Assembly (NCBI GenBank): GCA_049680295.1
Contig: JBAUHN010000124.1
Location: forward strand, 1 to 5,536
DNA: 5,536 nt
Origin: JBAUHN01 sp049680295
Lineage (GTDB): Bacteria > Pseudomonadota > Alphaproteobacteria > Rhodobacterales > Rhodobacteraceae
Direction of reading: 5' to 3'
Shown here piece by piece: positions 1-4,412 of this stretch. The notes under the pieces are model-generated. The model had not been told where the DNA came from. It did no database searches and saw only the letters and a program-made list of their open reading frames with translations. The first letter of the stretch is position 1; every line of letters starts with the position of its first letter. A program made the translations under genes and the position numbers.

Positions 1-431
1 AGCCCGAAGGCGCGTCATTCGACAGTCTGGGGCGCGGGGATGACGCGGAAGGCGTGCAAAACGTGTCCGAGCTTAGTGAAACGGCGGCCAGCAAGTCATT
101 GGAAGTGCTGAAACAAATCAGCTCGACCGGATATCTGCGCAACCGTTTGCCACAAGAATTGGTGGTATTGCAGGGCGGCCAGTCGATGAGCGATCCGCAG
201 ATGGCGCTGGAAACGCTGGTGCCCGAAGTCGCGGCCAACGGCAGTGGCGCGGCGGTCATGGCCAGTACCACAACCGTGTCGGCCGCAGCCGTCAGTCTGG
301 ACGCACGCACCAAGGCCAAGATGCAGGGCTACGAGGGCGAAGCCTGCGGCGAATGCGGCAACTACACTTTGGTGCGCAACGGCACCTGCATGAAGTGCAA
401 CACCTGCGGCGGAACGTCCGGGTGTAGCTAA
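1..431 (+). CDS. nrdJ: Adenosylcobalamin-dependent (class II) ribonucleotide reductase, C-terminal part
   Basis: This is the last 142 codons of a vitamin B12-dependent ribonucleotide reductase, which makes deoxyribonucleotides in the cytoplasm using an adenosylcobalamin-derived radical. The frame is open from base 3 to a TAA at 429-431 and runs off the left edge. A GTG at 54 is in frame but is internal, since coding continues upstream of it. The visible part lacks the catalytic barrel. It holds the family's tail: a Leu/Glu-rich stretch, an Ala/Ser/Thr-rich linker, and a cysteine-rich end with CGEC, then CMKC, NTC and a final GGTSGCS. Cys-rich tails of this kind are typical of the long alphaproteobacterial NrdJ proteins (roughly 1,200 residues). 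By family knowledge, a terminal Cys pair relays electrons from thioredoxin to the active site; which pair does so here is inference. The next gene is convergent, so nrdJ ends its transcription unit. The identification rests on the distinctive tail alone. Confidence 0.92.
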   Translation, partial: PEGASFDSLGRGDDAEGVQNVSELSETAASKSLEVLKQISSTGYLRNRLPQELVVLQGGQSMSDPQMALETLVPEVAANGSGAAVMASTTTVSAAAVSLDARTKAKMQGYEGEACGECGNYTLVRNGTCMKCNTCGGTSGCS

Positions 432-471
432 AAAAGATTGAAGGGCTCGCCACTGGTGGGCCCGGACATAG

Positions 472-503
472 GGTGGGGCGGAACATCTCGTCCCCCCACC
501 TTT
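472..503 (+). terminator. Possible first hairpin after nrdJ
   Basis: GGTGGGG at 472-478 pairs with CCCCACC at 494-500. An inner GGA/TCC extension (480-482 with 491-493) is possible if C479 is bulged. Only three T residues follow, so it is at best a weak intrinsic terminator. It lies 40 bases after the nrdJ stop and may instead be a 3'-end stabilising structure. The much stronger hairpin at 601-629 makes it non-essential. Confidence 0.3.
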
Positions 504-600
504 ACCGGGGGCGGGTGCGCTCGCCCTTGACGACGTTCAGGCCGCAGGCAAAAAAATACCGAGCGGTTAACAAATTGAGCTTGAACGGCGAAACTGCAAA

Positions 601-629
601 GGGAGGACTTCGGTTCTCCCTCTTTTTTT
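601..629 (+). terminator. Strong intrinsic terminator with cUUCGg tetraloop
   Basis: GGGAGGAC at 601-608 pairs with GTTCTCCC at 613-620 around a TTCG loop (609-612), with one G-U wobble. The closing C-G pair makes the extra-stable cUUCGg tetraloop. A run of TCTTTTTTT (621-629) follows directly, so this is a textbook rho-independent terminator for plus-strand transcription. It lies 169 bases beyond the nrdJ stop, which leaves either a long 3' UTR or a separate short transcript ending here. On the minus strand the stem would be followed by only three T residues, so termination of the convergent sigma-factor gene would be weaker. Confidence 0.9.
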
Positions 630-647
630 GCGAAACGACAGCCGGGG

Positions 648-1115
648 TCACAAAACGGCGCGCAAACGGGCGCGGGCACGGGCCAGACGTGACATGACGG
701 TGCCAACCGGCAATCCGGTGCGGCGCGCGATGGCCGCGGGCGAGGTTTCTCCCTGACAGATCAGATGCATAAGGGCGGCCTGATCTGCGGGTAAATCCTC
801 GATGGCTCCCAAAGCGTCCAGGCAATCCAGACGGGTCAGGGCGGTGGGTTCGGTCTGGGCAATATCGTCGGTCAATTCGTCCATGCTGCGCGCGCTGCGC
901 CAGCGTTGCCGCGCCAGATTGTGGATCAACGTCATCGCATAGCGATCCAGATCGGATATTTCTTTATCACTTTCAACAAGTTGCCATAGTTTCAGCGTGG
1001 CATCCTGCATCAGGTCGTCTGCGTCAGCGGCGCAACTGGTTAGACGTCGGGCGCGCACGCGCAGCCGCGGCAGTAAAAGCGTCAGCGCGGCGGGCATTGT
1101 GTTTTTAACGGCCAT
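648..1115 (-). CDS. ECF-type RNA polymerase sigma factor
   Basis: A 155-residue sigma-70 family protein with only regions 2 and 4, the ECF layout, though at the short end of the usual length. Region 2 covers about residues 9-75 and contains DADDLMQDATLKLWQ (31-45), matching the ADDLVQDTFLRLW-type core-binding and -10-binding helix. A Leu/Asp/Thr-rich linker follows. Region 4 (about 105-152) begins LPADQAAL and carries the helix-turn-helix SPAAIARRTGLPVGTVMSRL and a basic tail. Its role is to direct RNA polymerase to a small regulon; the signal is unknown. The start at 1115 is chosen because AGGAGA (1123-1128) sits 7 bases upstream. The frame stays open further upstream to 1283, but that stretch is Pro/Arg-rich and lacks domain similarity. 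There is no adjacent anti-sigma gene: downstream is nrdJ (convergent) and upstream is a divergent EF-hand protein. I cannot assign an ECF subgroup. Confidence 0.85.
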   Translation of the reverse strand: MAVKNTMPAALTLLLPRLRVRARRLTSCAADADDLMQDATLKLWQLVESDKEISDLDRYAMTLIHNLARQRWRSARSMDELTDDIAQTEPTALTRLDCLDALGAIEDLPADQAALMHLICQGETSPAAIARRTGLPVGTVMSRLARARARLRAVL

Positions 1116-1365
1116 TACACTGTCTCCTATCCAAAGTAGTGCAACCATGGCGGGATTTTTCAGGATGAAAAGACAGGGTGTTTCCGCCGATGCCGGGCTG
1201 GGGGGCTTTTTGGGCAAGCCTCTGCCGGTGGCGCCCCTTGGGATCGGCAAAGATTGGCGGGTCGCGGATGGCGCGGGACGCAAACGCCCCGAGATGCATC
1301 TAATGGGGTGAGGGCAGGCACTGCTCTCGGTTTATCACTACCAAACCCTAGAAAGGGGTATCACC
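1116..1365. other. Divergent intergenic region, sigma factor / EF-hand gene
   Basis: A 250-bp gap from which the sigma factor is read leftward and the EF-hand gene rightward, so it must hold promoters for both. I see the sigma-factor Shine-Dalgarno at 1123-1128 and AAAGGGG at 1352-1358 before the EF-hand ATG. I do not see convincing sigma-70 boxes on either strand. GGAAAC on the minus strand (1180-1185) resembles an ECF -35 element, but no matching -10 is clear. The middle (about 1190-1300) is GC-rich and open in several frames without looking like a gene. Confidence 0.5.
1123..1128 (-). promoter_or_regulatory. Ribosome-binding site fixing the sigma-factor start
   Basis: AGGAGA on the minus strand, 7 bases before the ATG at 1115. 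It argues for the 155-aa form over the longer in-frame reading that begins at 1283. Confidence 0.7.
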
Positions 1366-1620
1366 ATGACGAACTCAAAAACACTTGGCCTGATCACAGG
1401 CTTGGCGATCGCGCTGCCAGCATTCGCAATGGCTGCAACTGTTGCTGACGCGGATGCCAACGGCGACGGCCTGCTGAGCATTGATGAGGTACAGGTCGCG
1501 TTTCCAGACGTGACGGCCGAAGCCTTCACTGCGATGGACCTCAACGCCGATGGTGCGTTGGATGAGGCTGAAATCACCTCTGCCCAAGAAGCAGGCCTGA
1601 TGCCTGCCACCGAAGGTTAA
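1366..1620 (+). CDS. Small secreted EF-hand calcium-binding protein
   Basis: An 84-residue protein with an N-terminal signal peptide (Lys5, then a hydrophobic stretch 7-22 ending AFAMA, likely cut after Ala23) and two canonical EF-hand loops. Loop 1 is residues 30-41 (D30, N32, D34, G35, L37, E41). Loop 2 is residues 58-69 (D58, N60, D62, G63, L65, E69). All main calcium-ligand positions are present in both, so calcium binding as a pair in the periplasm is a strong inference. No other domain fits in the roughly 60 mature residues, so it is more likely a calcium buffer, sensor or binding partner than an enzyme. The ATG at 1366 has AAAGGGG 7 bases upstream. It is divergent from an ECF sigma-factor gene and may belong to its regulon, though position is the only evidence. 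The short C-terminal tail (70-84) is polar. Confidence 0.88.
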   Translation: MTNSKTLGLITGLAIALPAFAMAATVADADANGDGLLSIDEVQVAFPDVTAEAFTAMDLNADGALDEAEITSAQEAGLMPATEG

Positions 1621-1695
1621 GGACCCCGCCCTCCCTTTACTGCCGCCGGTTTTGATCAGCAGATCATGCCAGCTGCGCGTGGTAAAACTGGGGTA

Positions 1696-1727
1696 GGATG
1701 CCCGGCTTTCCCCAGGGCCGGGCATCC
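1696..1727. terminator. Convergent hairpin between EF-hand and MttB-like genes
   Basis: GGATGCCCGGC (1696-1706) and GCCGGGCATCC (1717-1727) form a perfect 11-bp stem with a 10-base loop. It sits 75 bases after the EF-hand stop and 16 bases beyond the stop of the convergent methyltransferase gene. Neither side has a good T-run (GAATATTT on the plus strand, TACCCC on the minus). It is therefore a likely shared bidirectional terminator of the U-poor kind, or an RNA 3'-end stabiliser. Confidence 0.65.
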
Positions 1728-1743
1728 GAATATTTAAGGCCGA

Positions 1744-3282
1744 TCAGGCAGGCAAATGGATGTTGAACTTGATGCGAATGGTTGCATCCAATTGCGGGTC
1801 AAACCGTGCCGCAGCCCGCTGACCAAGGATTTCCAGTTTGCGCGCCGTGGCTTTTTCGATCAGATCGGGTTTGCCAATTTCAGCCCATTCTTTCGGCGAT
1901 GTGCGATCCCCAAGCGCCGGGTAGACGTGGTCTGCCTCCATCCGGCCAAGGGTTTGTTCGGTGCCCAGATAATGGCCCGGACCGCCCATGCAGACCGCGC
2001 GCATCTGATCCAGCGCCAATGTCTCGTCCGTGACTTCGATGCCGCGCACACAGCGCAGGGCCTGTCCGATCAGATCATCGCCCAAGATCAGGGATTCATG
2101 GCAAAATCCCAGCAACGAGGCATGCATGCCTGCAGATTCGTAAACCATATTCAGACCCGAAAGACCGGCCATGACATTGGAACACATCTGTTCCCATCCG
2201 GCCTGCATATCGGGCAGTTTGGAATCCGCAATGCCTGCTGCAGCCCCCCCGGGCAGACCGTAGTATTTGTGCATCTGCGAACAGCCTGCTGTCAGCAATG
2301 CCTGTTCGCCCGATCCGCCCGTCATCGCACCAGAGCGCAGATCCAGACCAAAGGGCCAGGTGCCAAAGATCGCCGGATGGCCGGGTTTGACCGCGTTGAC
2401 ATAGACCAGACCCGCCAGACATTCCGCCACCGCCTGCACAATCGCGCCAGCAATGGTCGAGGGCGCCGTGGCCCCGGCCATACCAGCGGACAACAATAGC
2501 ACCGGAATGCCATGTTTGATACATTCCTCCATCACCTGACAGCTTTCAGTGGCGAATTTCATCGGTGGGACGACAAAGCAGTTTGAGTTGCTGACAAAGG
2601 GCCGTTCGCGCCATTTATCCTCGCCCCCGGCGATCATATGCAGCATCTCGACGGCTGGGGCGACGAAACCGGGTTCGGTAAACGACACGCCCACGTGTTT
2701 TTTGGTGCCCGAACAACAAGCGTAGATCGAGTTCAGGTCCATTTCAAGGTTGTCGGAAATGTCGCGACAAACCATCGGGCGTTGCAAAAAGTGAATATTG
2801 TTGAGCTGGTCGGCAATGCGTGCGGCATCATGCAGGTCCTGGACCGTACATTCGCGGTAATTGCGTCCGTCAGGTTCGACCAGATGCACCGCCGCACCGG
2901 CTGTGCCGTAATGCACCCGCGCACCGCTGAGTTCCAGATCATGGGCCGGATCACGCCCCATCAATGTGACCGAACGATTGGCCGCCGCAATGGTGTCTTC
3001 GATCAAGGCACGCGGAAATCGGATGCGGCCATCATCGCCTTCGATAGCGCCTGCGCCGGTCAGAAATGCAACGCCCGAAGGCGGCGCATCTGCCAGGCCA
3101 ATATGTTCCAGCGCGTCCAGTGCGGCATGGTGGATGCGGTCCATATCCGCAGGGCTAAGCGGCTTGAATGTACCGCCTGACATGCCGGGGCGAATGGGAC
3201 GCAAGTGGTCTGCCAGGGGCGCTGCGCGCGCTGCGCGGCGTGCAGCACGCCCGCCGCTACGGGCTGTAGAGGTCTGTGTCAT
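1744..3282 (-). CDS. Trimethylamine methyltransferase (MttB) family protein, non-pyrrolysine
   Basis: A 512-residue member of the MttB/MtgB family, TIM-barrel enzymes that move a methyl group from a quaternary or tertiary amine to the cobalt of a partner corrinoid protein. Supporting stretches are RPIRPGMSGGTFKPLS (28-43), YGTAGAAVHLV (125-135), a glycine-rich central barrel (about 305-355, including GTWPFGLDLRSGAMTGGSGE), and the C-terminal GGPGHYLGTEQTLGRMEADH (433-452) followed by a DR-SPKEW-E-GKPDLIEKA block. The first 20 residues are Ala/Arg-rich, as I recall for alphaproteobacterial members. No in-frame UAG occurs, so it is not the pyrrolysine-containing archaeal trimethylamine enzyme. 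Non-pyrrolysine relatives act on glycine betaine, proline betaine, carnitine or gamma-butyrobetaine; the substrate here cannot be read from sequence. No corrinoid protein, corrinoid reductive activator or demethylase lies beside it. The ATG at 3282 has only a weak upstream GGAT (3291-3294). A 30-aa ORF precedes it on the same strand. Confidence 0.9.
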   Translation of the reverse strand: MTQTSTARSGGRAARRAARAAPLADHLRPIRPGMSGGTFKPLSPADMDRIHHAALDALEHIGLADAPPSGVAFLTGAGAIEGDDGRIRFPRALIEDTIAAANRSVTLMGRDPAHDLELSGARVHYGTAGAAVHLVEPDGRNYRECTVQDLHDAARIADQLNNIHFLQRPMVCRDISDNLEMDLNSIYACCSGTKKHVGVSFTEPGFVAPAVEMLHMIAGGEDKWRERPFVSNSNCFVVPPMKFATESCQVMEECIKHGIPVLLLSAGMAGATAPSTIAGAIVQAVAECLAGLVYVNAVKPGHPAIFGTWPFGLDLRSGAMTGGSGEQALLTAGCSQMHKYYGLPGGAAAGIADSKLPDMQAGWEQMCSNVMAGLSGLNMVYESAGMHASLLGFCHESLILGDDLIGQALRCVRGIEVTDETLALDQMRAVCMGGPGHYLGTEQTLGRMEADHVYPALGDRTSPKEWAEIGKPDLIEKATARKLEILGQRAAARFDPQLDATIRIKFNIHLPA

Positions 3283-3330
3283 ATGGTGTCATCCGAAGGT
3301 TGAAAAAGGGAAAAATATATTTGGAAACAG

Positions 3331-3423
3331 TCAGATAGATCGGGGGCGACCGCGGGCTGCGCGGCCGCGTTCCGCCCCGATGGTTCGGATCACCAAAGTA
3401 ATCTTGCACAGATCAGCCTGCAT
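3331..3423 (-). CDS. Candidate 30-aa small protein or leader peptide
   Basis: An ATG at 3423 opens a 30-codon frame ending in TGA at 3331-3333, on the same strand as the MttB-like gene and 48 bases before its start. The product begins MQADLCKITLVIRTIGAE (residues 1-18) and ends in a basic Arg/Ala/Gly/Pro-rich tail. It has one Cys (residue 6) and a short hydrophobic run (8-12), but no signal peptide or recognised domain. Support for translation is a good Shine-Dalgarno, AAAAAGGA (3430-3437), 6 bases from the ATG, better than that of the methyltransferase gene. No terminator-like hairpin is evident between the two frames, so it could be the first cistron of the methyltransferase mRNA or a regulatory leader peptide. 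At 30 codons it could be chance, and I do not recognise the protein. Confidence 0.4.
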   Translation of the reverse strand: MQADLCKITLVIRTIGAERGRAARGRPRSI

Positions 3424-3549
3424 CTTGCGTCCTTTTTCCTAAACTCAAAAAAACGTAATCTTTGCCGCGCGTCTTGCCTGTTTGCGACCTGTGTCGTTTT
3501 CGGATGATCCACGGTCGAATACCCACCGCGTCCATGCTGCGAAGATGAT

Positions 3550-3565
3550 TTCCAGATATCACTGG
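3550..3565. repeat. Short inverted repeat with TTCCAG half-site
   Basis: CCAG (3552-3555) and CTGG (3562-3565) flank ATATCA, within TTCCAGATATCACTGG. It shares the TTCCAG half-site with the larger inverted repeat at 3604-3626. On its own a 4-bp repeat is weak. Confidence 0.3.
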
Positions 3566-3603
3566 TATCGGACAATTTCCGCCTGATTTTAATACCGGAA
3601 TAA

Positions 3604-3626
3604 GCTGGAAATGGCCGCATTCCAGC
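3604..3626. promoter_or_regulatory. Inverted repeat, candidate operator or hairpin
   Basis: GCTGGAA (3604-3610) and TTCCAGC (3620-3626) are perfect 7-bp inverted arms separated by 9 bases. As RNA the stem can extend to 9 pairs by bulging A3610 and pairing ATG (3611-3613) with CAT (3618-3620) around a GCCG loop. There is no T-run on the plus strand and the site lies 120 bases before the outer-membrane-protein start. A regulator-binding palindrome is therefore as likely as a terminator. Confidence 0.4.
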
Positions 3627-3705
3627 GCCTGCCCAGTGTCACAGTTTTGTGAGGGTCAGATGTCTTGAAAGAAGTCGAGTTCGGCGTAGGTACCCGTGCA
3701 TGGGC

Positions 3706-3723
3706 CCGCACAGTAACGTGCGG
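3706..3723 (+). promoter_or_regulatory. 5' UTR hairpin of the outer-membrane protein mRNA
   Basis: CCGCAC (3706-3711) pairs with GTGCGG (3718-3723) around AGTAAC, 10 bases before the GAGGA ribosome-binding site (3734-3738). GTGC at 3696-3699 could alternatively pair with GCAC (3708-3711), so two exclusive folds are possible. Outer-membrane-protein messengers often carry structured leaders that affect stability; a role here is inference. Confidence 0.35.
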
Positions 3724-3745
3724 AACATCATATGAGGACAAAAGC

Positions 3746-4336
3746 ATGAATAAGATAATGACACTTACATCTGCTGCTGCCTTTGCATTTGCAACTGCAC
3801 CGGCTTTTGCTGGATCACTGGCCGAACCCGTTGTCGAAGCGGCACCACCGGCCCCGGCACCGGTCTACAATACGGGCGGAGATTGGGGCGGCTTTTATGG
3901 CGGTTTGCAATTGGGCCGTATTGATGTTGACACAGACGGCGGTGCCGTTTTGTCGGGTGATGACGCGTTATACGGTCTGCATGCAGGCTACAACTGGGAC
4001 CTAGGCACCTGGGTTGTGGGTGTCGAAGCGGATTATGACTTTACCGATGTCGATCTGGGCGGTGCTGCAACTGTAGATTCTGTCGCCCGTCTGAAACTGC
4101 GCGGCGGTTATGACTTTGGCCGCACGCTGGTTTATGCAACCGTGGGTGCTGCGCGCGTTGACACGTCGCTGGGCAACGAAACCGGAGAGGCCTATGGTTT
4201 GGGCGTCTCTTACCAATTGACGGACCAGTGGATTGTGGGTGGCGAATATCTGGCCCATAATTTCGACGATATCAACGGATCAGGCGTGAACGCCGATGCC
4301 GATACCTTGTCCTTACGGGCATCGTTCCGTTTCTAA
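3746..4336 (+). CDS. Outer-membrane beta-barrel protein (Omp25/31- or OmpA-barrel-like porin family)
   Basis: A 196-residue outer-membrane protein. It has a signal peptide (MNKIM, then an Ala/Phe-rich core, cut after APAFA at residue 22), a Pro/Ala-rich linker (about 24-42) and a small beta-barrel from GDWGGFYGG (45-53) to the end. The GGFYGG-type opening, the alternating aromatic and glycine strands (GLHAGYNWDLGTWVVGVEAD, 77-96; LKLRGGYDF; YGLGVSYQL; WIVGGEYLAHNF) and the final LSLRASFRF with C-terminal Phe match the 8-stranded alphaproteobacterial barrel family and the BAM recognition signal. The role is probably envelope structure or small-solute interaction; no enzymatic residues are evident. 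The start at 3746 is set by GAGGA at 3734-3738, 7 bases upstream, and by the signal peptide. An earlier in-frame TTG at 3665 would bury the signal peptide. The stop TAA is followed by a convergent hairpin, so the gene appears monocistronic. Confidence 0.9.
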   Translation: MNKIMTLTSAAAFAFATAPAFAGSLAEPVVEAAPPAPAPVYNTGGDWGGFYGGLQLGRIDVDTDGGAVLSGDDALYGLHAGYNWDLGTWVVGVEADYDFTDVDLGGAATVDSVARLKLRGGYDFGRTLVYATVGAARVDTSLGNETGEAYGLGVSYQLTDQWIVGGEYLAHNFDDINGSGVNADADTLSLRASFRF

Positions 4337-4367
4337 ACGCCGACCGGAGTTTCAATAGGGTTTGTCA

Positions 4368-4394
4368 AAGGGCTCGGGATAATCCCGGGCCCTT
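4368..4394. terminator. Convergent bidirectional terminator hairpin
   Basis: AAGGGCTCGGGA (4368-4379) pairs over 12 bases with TCCCGGGCCCTT (4383-4394), with one G-U wobble and a 3-base loop. It sits 31 bases after the outer-membrane-protein stop and 18 bases beyond the stop of the convergent aminotransferase gene. The A/T ends of the stem supply short U-runs in both directions (CTTATT on plus, CTTTGACAAA on minus). Confidence 0.75.
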
Positions 4395-4412
4395 ATTACC
4401 GTGCCAAAGCGT

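Larger units (their letters stand above)
3424..3745. other. Divergent regulatory region upstream of the outer-membrane protein
   Basis: 322 bp with no convincing protein gene. It is comparatively AT-rich in places and contains several inverted repeats, listed separately. It must carry the leftward promoter for the small ORF/MttB-like gene and the rightward promoter for the outer-membrane protein. For the latter, TTGAAA (3665-3670) with 16-bp spacing to TAGGTA (3687-3692) is a possible but poor sigma-70 pair. For the leftward genes I see no clear boxes. Confidence 0.5.

Noticed and set aside
432..530. Further GC-rich hairpins after nrdJ, such as GGGCG (509-513) with CGCCC (522-526)
   Set aside because: The arms are short, no T-run follows, and such pairings arise easily in GC-rich sequence. 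I do not count them as separate features.
1178..1187. GGAAAC on the minus strand as an autoregulatory ECF -35 box
   Set aside because: It matches only loosely, no -10 element at the expected spacing is convincing, and the binding preference of this ECF subgroup is unknown.
1116..1283. Upstream in-frame extension of the sigma-factor ORF (56 extra residues)
   Set aside because: The extension is Pro/Arg-rich with no sigma-domain similarity, and a good AGGAGA site precedes the ATG at 1115. It is open because the DNA is GC-rich.
1756..2499. 247-aa plus-strand ORF
   Set aside because: It lies wholly antisense to the clearly recognised MttB-family gene, its translation is rich in Cys, His, Arg and Gln with no domain, and it has no separate ribosome-binding evidence. 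It is a shadow of the high-GC coding strand.
3390..3620. 76-aa minus-strand ORF in the divergent gap
   Set aside because: It needs a non-preferred start, has irregular composition with no domain or signal peptide, overlaps the inverted repeats, and conflicts with the better supported 30-aa ORF.
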